Origin: Roseococcus pinisoli
GTDB lineage: Bacteria > Pseudomonadota > Alphaproteobacteria > Acetobacterales > Acetobacteraceae
Length of the DNA: 64,000 nt
Direction of reading: 5' to 3'
Assembly (NCBI RefSeq): GCF_018413645.1
Contig: NZ_JAHCDA010000003.1
Span: 484,969 to 548,968 of the forward strand
Shown here: positions 49,228-57,790 of the stretch, in pieces
Position numbering within the stretch: position 1 is the first letter of the stretch
How the letters are laid out: each line of letters opens with the position of its first letter
Position numbers and translations under genes: made by a program
Notes under the pieces: model-generated
Told to the model about the DNA's origin: nothing
Seen by the model: the letters and a program-made list of their open reading frames with translations, nothing else
Databases searched by the model: none

Positions 49228-49251
49228 GTCTTCCTCCCTAACATCCGCACT

Positions 49252-50679
49252 ATGGCCCAGACGCACCCCCTTTCCGCAATCTCTTCCGAACTGCTGACGC
49301 CGGCGGAGATGACGGAGGCGGACCGGCTGGCCGGAAACGGCCCCGCGCTGATGGCCGCGGCGGGCCAGGCCGTGGCCTCGGCGATCCGGCAGCGCTTCCG
49401 GCCTTGCCGCACGCTGGTGCTGGCCGGCCCCGGCAATAATGGCGGCGACGGCTATGTCGTGGCGCGGCTGCTGGAGCAGGCCGGATGGGACGTCGCCGTG
49501 GTACCGCTGGCCGCGCCGCGTGCCGGCAGCGACGCGGCGGAGGCCGCCGCCCGCTGGCACGGGCCGAGGCGAGGGCTGGAGGAGATCGGGCGGGCGGGCC
49601 TCGTGGTCGATGCCGTGTTCGGTGCAGGCCTCGCGCGGGATTTCGATGGCCCGGCCGCCGAGGCGCTCCGTGCCGTGCGGGCGCCGGTGGTGGCGGTGGA
49701 CGTACCCTCGGGCCTGGACGGCGCGACCGGCGCCGTGCGCGGCTTCGCCGCCCAGGCCGCGCTGACCGTCACCTTCTTCCGGGCCAAGCCGGGACATTTC
49801 CTGCTGCCGGGGCGGGACCGCTGCGGCGAGCTGGTCGTCGCCGATATCGGCCTGCCGGCCACTGTGCTGGAGACGATCCAATCCAGGACCTTCGCCAACG
49901 GCCCGGCGCTCTGGACCCTGCCGCAGCCTGGAGCAGGGAGCCACAAGCACAGCCGCGGCCACGTCACGATCATTTCCGGACGGGAGATGACGGGGGCGGC
50001 GCTGCTGGCCGCGCGCGCGGCCCGGCGGGCCGGTGCGGGCCTGGTGACCCTGGCCTGCGCCGACGCCGCGAGCGCCACGCTGCATCGCCTCGCGGAGCCC
50101 GGGGCGCTGGTCGTGGAGGCGGAAGGTTCCTCGGCGCTGGTCGATGCGATCCTCGCCGATGCCCGCCGCGAGACGATCCTCGTGGGGCCGGGCCTGCCGC
50201 CCGACGCCGGGACGCGGGAGGCGGTCACGCGCTTCCTGGCCGCGGGCCGGAAGCTGCTGGCCGATGCCGGCGCGCTCACCGCCTTCGCTGGCGATCCGGA
50301 CGGGCTGAGGGGCGCGGCGATCCTCACCCCCCATGCCGCGGAATTCGGGCGGCTCTTCGGCCGCGTGGGGGATGACCGGCTCTCGGCCACGCGCGCGGCG
50401 GCGGCGCGGATCGGCGGGGTGGTGCTGCTGAAGGGGTCGGACACGGTGATCGCGGCGCCGGACGGGCGGGCGGTCATCAACCACAATGCCCCACCCAGCC
50501 TCGCCACCGGCGGCACCGGGGACGTGCTGGCGGGGCTCGCGGGTTCGCTGCTCGCCCAGGGGATGCCGGCCTTCGAGGCGGCTTGCGCGGCCGCCTGGAT
50601 TCAGGGGGAGGCCGCGCAGAAGATCGGCCCCGGGCTGCTCGCCGAGGACCTTGCGGGGGAATTCCGCAACCTCATGTAG
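49252..50679 (+). CDS. nnr: Bifunctional NAD(P)HX epimerase/dehydratase (NnrE-NnrD)
   Basis: This 475-residue protein repairs hydrated NAD(P)H. The N-terminal half (YjeF_N; LLTPAEMTEADRLAG, GPGNNGGDGYV) is the epimerase. The C-terminal half (KLLADAGALTAF, ILTPHAAEF, NAPPSLATGGTGDVLAGL with the catalytic Asp) is the ADP- or ATP-dependent dehydratase. ATG 49252 has no ribosome-binding site because the 24-bp gap to the divergent sulfite-oxidase-like gene holds that gene's own GGAGGA. Confidence 0.92.
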   Translation: MAQTHPLSAISSELLTPAEMTEADRLAGNGPALMAAAGQAVASAIRQRFRPCRTLVLAGPGNNGGDGYVVARLLEQAGWDVAVVPLAAPRAGSDAAEAAARWHGPRRGLEEIGRAGLVVDAVFGAGLARDFDGPAAEALRAVRAPVVAVDVPSGLDGATGAVRGFAAQAALTVTFFRAKPGHFLLPGRDRCGELVVADIGLPATVLETIQSRTFANGPALWTLPQPGAGSHKHSRGHVTIISGREMTGAALLAARAARRAGAGLVTLACADAASATLHRLAEPGALVVEAEGSSALVDAILADARRETILVGPGLPPDAGTREAVTRFLAAGRKLLADAGALTAFAGDPDGLRGAAILTPHAAEFGRLFGRVGDDRLSATRAAAARIGGVVLLKGSDTVIAAPDGRAVINHNAPPSLATGGTGDVLAGLAGSLLAQGMPAFEAACAAAWIQGEAAQKIGPGLLAEDLAGEFRNLM

Positions 50680-50740
50680 GGATCGCGCTTTGTTTCTGAA
50701 TATTTCCCGCCTATCGTGACCTCGTTCTGGAGACCCCTTC

Positions 50741-52141
50741 ATGGCTGATACCCTCGTCGAAGCGCCTGAAACCCTGGTGGACCGCGCGCTGCGGCGCGTG
50801 ACCGGGCTGTGGAGGGACATGGCCGAGCGGGTGGTCAGCCGGGGCGAGGCCGAGGATGTCGGCGCCCAGATGCAGGCCTGCCTGACCGGCCGCGGCGGCG
50901 AGGTCTCGGCCCGGGCCCGCGCAGCCAAGCTCGCTGCCGCCTATCGCGGCTTCAGCGAGGAGGAGCGCGTCCATTTCCTGCGCACCCTGGCCGCCTTCGA
51001 CGCCAATCCGAAGATCGTCGAGGCTGCGATCAAGGCCTGGAATGAATCCACCGAGGGCGCCGGCAAGGCCGCCGCCAAGGTGAAGCTCCGCCGCGCGCTG
51101 GAAAGCCCGCGGATTCGCCTGCTCACCCAGTTCACTGCCATTCCGGACGGCATGAAGCTCCTCGTGGACCTGCGCGAGGACCTGCTGCGCGTCGTCGGCA
51201 CCGATCCGCTGCTGGAGGCGCTGGAGGCGGATCTCAAGACGCTGCTCACCTCCTGGTTCGACGTGGGCTTCCTCGAGCTGCGCCGCATCGACTGGAACAG
51301 CCCCGCCGCCCTGCTGGAGAAGCTGATCCGCTACGAGGCGGTGCACCGCATCGAATCCTGGGACGACCTGAAGAACCGCCTGGATTCGGACCGCCGCTGC
51401 TACGCCTTCTTCCACCCGCGCATGCCGGCCGAGCCGTTGATCTTCGTGGAGATCGCGCTGGTGAAGGGCCTGGCCGATTCCGTGCAGGCGCTGCTCGACC
51501 CGCGGGCCGAGGCGATGGACCCCGCCGGCGCCGACACCGCCATCTTCTATTCGATCAACAACTGCCAGCGCGGCCTGGACGGCATCGGCTTCGGCAACTT
51601 CCTCATCAAGCGCGTGGTGGAGGTGCTGGGCCTGGAGTTCCGCGGCCTCAAGAAATTCGCGACGCTCTCGCCGATCCCGGGCTTTTGCCGCTGGCTGAAG
51701 GCGCGGGGCGAGGCCGGCGACGCGACCCTGCTCACCAACGACGAAGCGACGGCCCTGCGCAATGCCGCCGGCGCGCCGCCCGAGGCCTCGCCGGCCGAGC
51801 TGCTGCAGCTCGTCGTCGCGCGGAAGGACTGGACGCCCGAGCTCCGCAAGGTGGCCGAGCCGCTGTTCCTCCGCCTTTGCGCGCGTTTCCTGGCGGTCGA
51901 GGCAGGCAAGAACAAGAACCGCGCGGCGGATCCGGTGGCGCATTTCCACCTGTCGAACGGCGCGCGCATCGAGCGCATCAACTGGCGCGCCGACACCTCG
52001 CCCAAGGGCATGCGCGAGAGCGGCGGCATGATGGTGAACTACCTCTACGACCTCGAATTCATCGAGGATAACCACGAGGCCTATGCCGGCGAGGGCAAGC
52101 GCTCCATGGCCGCGACGGTGCGCAAGAGCCTCAAGGCCTGA
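50741..52141 (+). CDS. Malonyl-CoA decarboxylase
   Basis: A 466-residue enzyme that converts malonyl-CoA to acetyl-CoA and CO2. IFYSINNCQRGLDGIGFGNF holds the conserved Ser271, matching Ser329 of the human enzyme, and PVAHFHLSNGARIERINWRAD holds His403 (human His423). TLSPIPGFCRWL is a signature of the family, and the N-terminal helical domain is complete. It may remove excess malonyl-CoA or use malonate as a carbon source; no malonate transport or activation gene is near. Confidence 0.95.
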   Translation: MADTLVEAPETLVDRALRRVTGLWRDMAERVVSRGEAEDVGAQMQACLTGRGGEVSARARAAKLAAAYRGFSEEERVHFLRTLAAFDANPKIVEAAIKAWNESTEGAGKAAAKVKLRRALESPRIRLLTQFTAIPDGMKLLVDLREDLLRVVGTDPLLEALEADLKTLLTSWFDVGFLELRRIDWNSPAALLEKLIRYEAVHRIESWDDLKNRLDSDRRCYAFFHPRMPAEPLIFVEIALVKGLADSVQALLDPRAEAMDPAGADTAIFYSINNCQRGLDGIGFGNFLIKRVVEVLGLEFRGLKKFATLSPIPGFCRWLKARGEAGDATLLTNDEATALRNAAGAPPEASPAELLQLVVARKDWTPELRKVAEPLFLRLCARFLAVEAGKNKNRAADPVAHFHLSNGARIERINWRADTSPKGMRESGGMMVNYLYDLEFIEDNHEAYAGEGKRSMAATVRKSLKA

Positions 52142-52155
52142 CACGGCCCCCGCGC

Positions 52156-52752
52156 GTGGCGGAGCAGGCAGCGCTTCGGGACGAAGCCGAAGCGCTGCTC
52201 CTCGTGGATGTCCAGCGCGCCTTCATGTCCGGCGTGCAGGCGGTGCCCGATCACCTGCGGCTCCGGTGCGCCCTCGACCTTCTGTTGGAGAAGGCGCGCC
52301 AGTACGGCGTGCCGGTCTTCTTCCTGCAGAATGACGGGCCTGAGGGCGCTTCCGACGCGCCCGGGACCGAGGCCTGGGAGCTCTTCTTTCCCCCACAGCC
52401 GGGCGAGGCGGTGCTCCGCAAGCGCCAGGACGACGGTTTCGATGGCACCGATCTCGAGGCAAGGCTTCGGACGCTCGGCATCCGCGTCATCGCCTTCGGT
52501 GGCGTGCTATCCGAGATGTGCCTGGCGGCCACCGCGCGGGGCGCACTGGCGCGGGGCTTCACCGTGATCCTCGCCCATGACGTGCATGCGACCTACGACG
52601 TGCCGGCCGGCCCGGGCGGATCGCCCTTCGTGCCCGCACACCTGGCGGCGCGGGCGGCGGAATGGTCGCTGGGCGACGAAGCCGTTCTGCTCGCGAGCGC
52701 CACGGACGTCGAATTCGTGGCGCTGCCGGCCGAGGGCGGCGGTCAGGCCTAG
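52156..52752 (+). CDS. Isochorismatase family cysteine hydrolase
   Basis: A 198-residue hydrolase with the catalytic triad Asp18 (LLVDVQRAF), Lys89 (LRKRQDD) and Cys122 (GVLSEMCLAAT). Such folds include nicotinamidase, carbamoylsarcosine amidase and isochorismatase. The Cys-type nucleophile suggests an amidase; substrate unknown. The start is GTG 52156, 15 bp after the malonyl-CoA decarboxylase stop. Its last 4 bp overlap the convergent D-2-hydroxyacid dehydrogenase gene. Confidence 0.88.
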   Translation: MAEQAALRDEAEALLLVDVQRAFMSGVQAVPDHLRLRCALDLLLEKARQYGVPVFFLQNDGPEGASDAPGTEAWELFFPPQPGEAVLRKRQDDGFDGTDLEARLRTLGIRVIAFGGVLSEMCLAATARGALARGFTVILAHDVHATYDVPAGPGGSPFVPAHLAARAAEWSLGDEAVLLASATDVEFVALPAEGGGQA

Positions 52753-53723
52753 GCCGCGGCGTGGCGGGCGTGCTGCCAGACCTCGGGGTTCACGACGTTC
52801 ACGGGCCGCTCGCCCCGCATCACGCGCAGCACTTCCTCGGCCGCGGCGACATTGGTCCGCTCGACCGAGGCCGGGGTCATGCCGGCCCAATGCGGCGTCA
52901 GCAGCAGGTTCGGCGCCTCGAAGAGCGGGTTGTCGCGGGCCGGCGGCTCCTCGTTCATCACGTCGAGCGCGGCGCCGCCGATGCGCCCCTCATGCAGCAG
53001 GCGCAGCAGCGCGGGCTCGTCCACCACGCCGCCCCGGGCCACGTTGATCAGCCAGGCGTTGGGCTTCATCCGCGCCATCCGCTCGGCCGAGGCCAGCCCG
53101 CGCGTCTCCTCCGTCAGCGGGCAGGAGAGCAGAAGGAAGTCGGATTCGGCGAAGAGGCGATCGAAATCGGCTGGCTCCACATGATCGGGCAGCGCGCCCG
53201 ATCCGCGGCGCATCCCCAGCACCCGCATCCCGAAGCCCAGGCCCGCGATCTGCGCGACATGCTTCCCGATGGCGCCGAGACCGACGATGCCGATCGTCCG
53301 GCCAGAGAGCTCGACCGCCTGGTCCCAGGCCTCGATGGCCGCCTTCCAGCCCTTGGTCCGGAAGGTCCGGTCGGCTGATTCGAGCCGGCGGCTGACGACC
53401 ATCATCTGGGCGATGACATGCTCGGCCACCGAGACGGCGTTGCCGCCCGGCACGTTGGTGACGGGCAGGCCGATTGCCGTGGCGCGGTCCACCGGGATGA
53501 AGTCGTAGCCGACGCCGGCCCGGGCCACGAGGCGCAGCTTCGGGCTGCGGTCCAGCAGGTCGCGGGGCAGGGGGAGGCGGACGATGAGGGCGTCGGCCTC
53601 GGCGCAGATGGCATAGAGGCCCTCGGGGCCCCGGCCGGGCGGCAGCTCCACCCGCATTCCGGCGTCTTCGAGGAGGGCGACGGCTGCCGGCGCGATGGGG
53701 CTGGTCAGGGCAATGAGCGGCAA
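52749..53723 (-). CDS. D-2-hydroxyacid dehydrogenase
   Basis: A 324-residue NAD-dependent reductase/oxidase of 2-hydroxy acids. NAD-binding GLGAIGKHVA, catalytic Arg in NVARGGVVDE, Glu in LDVMNEEPPA, His in LTPHWAGMT. A TTG at 53723 with AAGGA 7 nt upstream sets the start; a 345-residue version from 53786 has no ribosome-binding site and an arginine/proline-rich leader. It is divergent from the E1-like gene. The substrate is unknown. Confidence 0.9.
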   Translation of the reverse strand: MPLIALTSPIAPAAVALLEDAGMRVELPPGRGPEGLYAICAEADALIVRLPLPRDLLDRSPKLRLVARAGVGYDFIPVDRATAIGLPVTNVPGGNAVSVAEHVIAQMMVVSRRLESADRTFRTKGWKAAIEAWDQAVELSGRTIGIVGLGAIGKHVAQIAGLGFGMRVLGMRRGSGALPDHVEPADFDRLFAESDFLLLSCPLTEETRGLASAERMARMKPNAWLINVARGGVVDEPALLRLLHEGRIGGAALDVMNEEPPARDNPLFEAPNLLLTPHWAGMTPASVERTNVAAAEEVLRVMRGERPVNVVNPEVWQHARHAAA

Positions 53724-53850
53724 GACGCGTTCCTTGGGCCAAATGCGTATAGGGACCGGCCTAGCCCCGGCGGAGGGGCCATGCAATCCGATCTCTCGCC
53801 AAGCGCCTTCCTCGGGTTAGAGTACCCCCACTTCTGAGGAACGAGCCAAT

Positions 53851-56232
53851 ATGAACCAGCAGGCCTCCCCCATCCGTGCGCCCGACGAGGCCCGACGGCT
53901 CACCTTGCTCAATGCGGTCGAGCGAAAGCTGCTCTGGCTCTCCGCCTGGATGATCCACAACGCCAACCACATCCGCCCGAACCGGGACGGGCTGAAGGTG
54001 GGCGGGCACCAGGCCTCCTGCGCCTCGGTCATCTCGATCCTCACGGCGCTCTATTTCGACATCCTGAAGCCGGCGGACCGGGTGGCCGTGAAGCCGCATG
54101 CGGGCCCGGTTTTCCACTCCATGAACCTGCTCTTCGGCCGTCAGTCGGCGGAGCGGATGGACACGCTGCGCCAGTTCGGCGGCGTCCAGCCCTACCCCTC
54201 GCGGATCAAGGACGGGCCGGAGGTGGACTTCTCCACCGGTTCCGTGGGCCTGGGCGTCGCGCTGGCCAGCTTCGGCAGCCTCGTGCAGGACTATGTGCGG
54301 CTGAAGAAGCTGAACCCGGAGGCGATCCCGGCCGGCCGCCACGTCGCCATCGTGGGCGATGCGGAGCTCGATGAGGGCAATATCTACGAGGCCCTGCTCG
54401 AGGGCTGGAAGCACGACATCCGCAACGTCTGGTGGGTGGTCGACTACAACCGCCAGAGCCTCGACAGCGTGGTGCAGGACCGCCTTTTCGGCCGCATCGA
54501 GGGCCTGTTCCGCGACATGGGCTGGAACGTGGTCACCATCAAATACGGCCGGAAGCTGCAGGCGGCCTTCGCGCGGCCGGGCGGTGAGGCGCTGCGCCGC
54601 TTCATCGATGATTGCCCCAACAGCCTCTACTCGGCACTCACCTTCCAGGGCGGCGCCGCCTGGCGCTCGGCTCTGCTGGCGGAGCTGGGGCGCGAGGAGG
54701 GCGTGCGCGCTATCATCGACCCGCTCTCGGATGACGAGCTGGCGGCGCTGATGAACAACCTCGGCGGCCATGACGTCGAGACGCTGATGGAGGCCTTCCG
54801 CGCCCAGGATGCGGCCGGCGACCAGCCGACCTGCTTCATCGCCTATACCATCAAGGGCATGGGCCTGCCCTTCGCCGGGCACAAGGACAACCATGCCGGG
54901 CTCATGACCAAGGAGCAGATGGAAGGCTTCCGGCGGGACATGGGTATCCGCCCCGGCCATGAATGGGACGTCTTCGAGGGGCTCGACCTGCCCGAGGCCG
55001 AGCTGCGCGCCTTCATCGATGCGGTGCCCTTCGCCCAGAAGCTGACGCCCGAGGGGCGCAGCCTCGTCTCGCCCAAGATCCCCATCCCGGCCGTCTTCCC
55101 GGTGCCGACGGTGCCGGCCGGCCGCAAGCTCGCGACGCAGATGGCCTTCGGCGAGATCCTCTCCGGCATTGGCCGGGGCGAGGGCGAGTACGGGCCCATG
55201 GCGGGCCGCATCGTCACCACCAGCCCGGACGTGACGGTCAGCACCAATCTCGGCCCCTGGGTGAACCGGCGCGGCATCTTCGACCGGCACCTCAAGAATG
55301 ACGTCTTCCGCGACGCCAAGCTGGCCTCGGCCCAGCGCTGGGGCATGTCGCCGCAGGGCCAGCATGTGGAGCTCGGCATCGCCGAGCAGAACCTGTTCCT
55401 GATGCTGGCCGGGCTCGGCCTGGCGGACAAGCTGTACGGCGCGCGGCTGCTGCCCATCGGCACGGTCTACGACCCTTTCGTGAACCGCGGCCTCGATGCG
55501 CTGATCTACGGTTGCTACATGGATGCCCGCTTCCTGCTGGTCTCCACGCCCTCCGGCCTGACCCTGGCGCCGGAGGGCGGGCAGCACCAGTCGGTGAACA
55601 CGCCGCTGATCGGCATGGCGCAGGACCGGCTGGCCGCCTTCGAGCCGGCCTTCGCGGACGAGCTCGCCATCCTGATGCGGCATGCCTTTGCCCATATGCA
55701 GGAGCCCGACGGCTCCAGCGTCTGGCTCCGCCTCTCGACCCGCGCGCTGGAGCAGCCGCAACGGACCCTCGATCCGGCGCAGGTCATCGCGGGCGGCTAC
55801 TGGGTGGTGCCGCCGGCCGAGGGCGGGCGGATCGCCATCGCCTATCAGGGCCCGGTGGCGCCCGAGGCCATGTCGGCCTTCGAAGCGCTGCGGGCGGAGG
55901 AGCCGGGGGCGGGCCTGCTGGCCGTCACCTCGCCGGACCGCCTGCACCAGGGCTGGCTGGACAGCCGCAAGCGCGCGCGCTCCGGCCCGGGGGCCGCGCC
56001 CTCGCATATCGAGACGCTGCTGGCGCCGCTGGCCCCGGGTGCGGGCATCGTGACCCTGCTGGACGGCCATCCCGCCGCGCTGGACTGGATGGGCGGCGTG
56101 CGCGGCCACCGGATCTCCGCGCTGGGCGTGGACCGATTCGGACAGGGCGGGGACATCCCCGCGCTTTATGCCGAATACGGGCTGGACGAGGCCGCGATCC
56201 TGGACGCCTGCGCCCAGCTGCTGATCGGCTGA
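53851..56232 (+). CDS. Homodimeric pyruvate dehydrogenase E1-like / MdeB-type transketolase-fold enzyme
   Basis: A 793-residue thiamine-diphosphate enzyme of the AceE/transketolase class. The cofactor segment is GDAELDEGNIYEALLEGW with VVDYN, so the usual GDG has become GDA. The C-terminal half holds VELGIAEQNLFLMLAGLGLADKLYG and TPSGLTLAPEGGQHQSVNTPLIG as in AceE. It is about 95 residues shorter than AceE (about 887) and lacks the E2-binding N-terminal region. Family members include pyruvate, alpha-ketobutyrate (MdeB) and other 2-oxoacid dehydrogenases. No E2 or E3 gene is adjacent. Confidence 0.82.
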   Translation: MNQQASPIRAPDEARRLTLLNAVERKLLWLSAWMIHNANHIRPNRDGLKVGGHQASCASVISILTALYFDILKPADRVAVKPHAGPVFHSMNLLFGRQSAERMDTLRQFGGVQPYPSRIKDGPEVDFSTGSVGLGVALASFGSLVQDYVRLKKLNPEAIPAGRHVAIVGDAELDEGNIYEALLEGWKHDIRNVWWVVDYNRQSLDSVVQDRLFGRIEGLFRDMGWNVVTIKYGRKLQAAFARPGGEALRRFIDDCPNSLYSALTFQGGAAWRSALLAELGREEGVRAIIDPLSDDELAALMNNLGGHDVETLMEAFRAQDAAGDQPTCFIAYTIKGMGLPFAGHKDNHAGLMTKEQMEGFRRDMGIRPGHEWDVFEGLDLPEAELRAFIDAVPFAQKLTPEGRSLVSPKIPIPAVFPVPTVPAGRKLATQMAFGEILSGIGRGEGEYGPMAGRIVTTSPDVTVSTNLGPWVNRRGIFDRHLKNDVFRDAKLASAQRWGMSPQGQHVELGIAEQNLFLMLAGLGLADKLYGARLLPIGTVYDPFVNRGLDALIYGCYMDARFLLVSTPSGLTLAPEGGQHQSVNTPLIGMAQDRLAAFEPAFADELAILMRHAFAHMQEPDGSSVWLRLSTRALEQPQRTLDPAQVIAGGYWVVPPAEGGRIAIAYQGPVAPEAMSAFEALRAEEPGAGLLAVTSPDRLHQGWLDSRKRARSGPGAAPSHIETLLAPLAPGAGIVTLLDGHPAALDWMGGVRGHRISALGVDRFGQGGDIPALYAEYGLDEAAILDACAQLLIG

Positions 56233-56275
56233 GACGAGGCGGGGCGGGGAGGGCGGCGGGCCCTCTCCGCGGCGC

Positions 56276-56944
56276 TCAGGCGATCTTGATCGCGCCCTTC
56301 ACGGTGCCGATCTTCGTGAAGTGGTGGCTCTCCTCCAGCGTCTTCCAGAGGAAGGCCGGCTGGTAGCAGGTGCTGTCCAGCGAGAAGAGCTGCTGGGAGT
56401 GCTGAACCGGGAAGAGGGTCTGGGCCATCTGCGCCTGGCCCATGGCCGACTGATAGCAGAGCACCACATGGCCGGAGCAGAAGAAGGCGTCGCCGCCCGC
56501 GCTCAGCAGGTTGTCGAGCGTCGCGTTGATCACGTCCCCGCCCGGGAAGCGCGTACGTTTGGAGATGGAGCGCGCGGCCCCGCCCATCGAATAGCTGATC
56601 TTTGAGCCGCCCTGCGGGGCCTGCGGGGCGCCGAAGCCGTCCAGCATCATACGCGCCGTTTCCGCCGCGCCGGCCTGGATGTCCGAATAGTTGCAGCGGA
56701 AGACGTCGTATTTGTAATCGCGGTTCTTGATCAGGAGGTTGTTCTCCTGCAGCCCTTCCCCGTCCATCTCGATGATGGTGGTGCCGGAGGAGGCGATGCC
56801 GGCGTGGACGAATTTCGAGCTGCCGCGCCCGAAGAGCTGTCCGAAGCGGATAACCTTGCTGATGATCCCGCCATCGGAATGCTTGATCATGATGTCGCCC
56901 GCCTGCAGGCATCCCACGATGGCGTTGGAGCGCGGTCTCGTCAT
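56276..56944 (-). CDS. Hypothetical protein with permuted papain-like (YaeF/YiiX-type) signature
   Basis: A 222-residue protein I cannot assign firmly. It has a GDIMIKH segment early on, then FVHAGIASSGTTIIEMDGEGL, and later FFCSGHVVLCYQSA. GDI...H...C order is that of permuted NlpC/P60-like thiol hydrolases such as YiiX/YaeF and LRAT, in which His and Cys form the active site. There is no signal peptide. It lies alone, and its upstream region has a promoter-like sequence and a 17-bp palindrome. Substrate unknown; the fold call is tentative. Confidence 0.65.
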   Translation of the reverse strand: MTRPRSNAIVGCLQAGDIMIKHSDGGIISKVIRFGQLFGRGSSKFVHAGIASSGTTIIEMDGEGLQENNLLIKNRDYKYDVFRCNYSDIQAGAAETARMMLDGFGAPQAPQGGSKISYSMGGAARSISKRTRFPGGDVINATLDNLLSAGGDAFFCSGHVVLCYQSAMGQAQMAQTLFPVQHSQQLFSLDSTCYQPAFLWKTLEESHHFTKIGTVKGAIKIA

Positions 56945-57092
56945 TTCCTGTCCTCTGGAAGCTGTTCGCGTCGTTGCTGCCGCGGCCTAGGCCTGCGCCC
57001 GACGGTAAGGCCAATCAGGGAAGGGCGCCGCCTTGCGGGTGGCGGCGTAGCGGATGCTGCGACAGTCCCGGTGGCCGAACCGTCCGGGCGGG

Positions 57093-57109
57093 AGTGATGC
57101 AGCATCACT
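57093..57109. promoter_or_regulatory. 17-bp palindrome, likely operator of the 56276-56944 gene
   Basis: AGTGATGC-A-GCATCACT is a perfect 8-1-8 palindrome. It falls just downstream of the putative -10 element (57112-57117) of the reverse-strand promoter, a position where a repressor would block transcription start. The 9-bp core ATGCAGCAT recurs in the palindrome near the Bcr/CflA gene. Confidence 0.45.
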
Positions 57110-57111
57110 AT

Positions 57112-57140
57112 CGTTTAGGTTGAGCGATCAAACCTTTCAA
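57112..57140 (-). promoter_or_regulatory. Possible sigma70-like promoter for the gene at 56276-56944
   Basis: Reading leftward, TTGAAA (57140-57135; 5 of 6 matches to TTGACA) is followed after 17 bp by TAAACG (57117-57112; 3 of 6 matches to TATAAT). The -35 is well placed but the -10 is weak, and the leader to ATG 56944 would be about 160 nt. Confidence 0.3.
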
Positions 57141-57154
57141 TACACGGAAAGGTT
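57131..57154 (-). terminator. Stem-loop downstream of DUF1643 gene
   Basis: AACCTTTC (57131-57138) and GAAAGGTT (57147-57154) pair over 8 bp with an 8-nt loop, immediately beyond the DUF1643 stop at 57161. A short T run follows on the reverse strand. It is AT-rich compared with the other hairpins here. Confidence 0.45.
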
Positions 57155-57160
57155 GTGAAA

Positions 57161-57724
57161 TCACCCCGTCGTCGGAAGGGGATAGGGCATCAGGACGGCA
57201 TCCCGCCGCTGGTAGAGCGGGTGCTTGGGGCTGCCATCCCCGTTCACGCCGAAGCACATCGCCTGCACGCCGGCCTCGGCCAGCATCCGGGCGATGGCCG
57301 TGCCCCGCCCGGCGAGAGGCTTCGGCGGCTGGCCCCAGGCCACCACCACCAGCGCCGCCGAGCGCGCATAATGCAGCAGGGTGGCGTCGTTCTCCTCGCC
57401 GACCGGGTCCTCCACCTCGAGTAGTCGCTTCTTGTCGGTCGCGCGGTAGCCGAAGGCGTTGAGCATCACGAGGCCGGGCAGTCTCCAGCGGTGCCGGGCG
57501 CGCCAGACGCAGCCGGCAACGGTCGGGTCGTCGACGTCGATATCGGCGGTGGAGGGGTTCATGCCGATGACGACGCCGAATCCGGGCGTGCCCAGCGGCC
57601 GGCCGTCCCAACGGCGCTCCAGCCACCAGCGCCAGCGGCGGTCCGGGGAGAAGGCGGCGGCAGAGACGACGTCGGAGTCGAGCTTCAGGCGGACCTTTCC
57701 GCCGGGGTCGTGGGAATCGGGCAT
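57161..57724 (-). CDS. DUF1643 domain-containing protein
   Basis: A 187-residue protein with the DUF1643 layout: FGVVIGMNPSTADIDVDDPTVAGCVWRAR, then LPGLVMLNAFGYRATDKKRLLEVEDPVG and AALVVVAWGQPP and a C-terminal CFGVNGDGSPKHPLYQ. The family has no known biochemical role; some members sit in phage or mobile regions. It is cytoplasmic. It is divergent from the tRNA-Leu gene. Confidence 0.88.
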   Translation of the reverse strand: MPDSHDPGGKVRLKLDSDVVSAAAFSPDRRWRWWLERRWDGRPLGTPGFGVVIGMNPSTADIDVDDPTVAGCVWRARHRWRLPGLVMLNAFGYRATDKKRLLEVEDPVGEENDATLLHYARSAALVVVAWGQPPKPLAGRGTAIARMLAEAGVQAMCFGVNGDGSPKHPLYQRRDAVLMPYPLPTTG

Positions 57725-57790
57725 GGGGGCAGTATTGGCGCCGCCGTTGCTTTCGGCTACACGCCCCGCTTCCTACCCGGCAGCAAGCAC

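Larger units (their letters stand above)
56945..57160. other. Intergenic region with promoter-like and palindromic elements
   Basis: This 216-bp gap has no convincing gene. It contains a palindrome (57093-57109), a sigma70-like promoter on the reverse strand (57112-57140) and a hairpin (57131-57154). The segment from about 57100 to 57165 is more AT-rich than its surroundings. Confidence 0.6.

Noticed and set aside
47929-49251. Upstream 441-codon extension of the nnr reading frame
   Set aside because: It runs antisense through the sulfite-oxidase-like gene, with no family features before LLTPAEM.
49228-50928. Upstream extension of the sulfite-oxidase-like frame
   Set aside because: The Tat signal and ribosome-binding site at 49227 fix the start; the extension is antisense to nnr.
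53761-56109. 782-codon ORF antisense to the E1-like gene
   Set aside because: Shadow; the sense strand encodes a recognisable thiamine enzyme.
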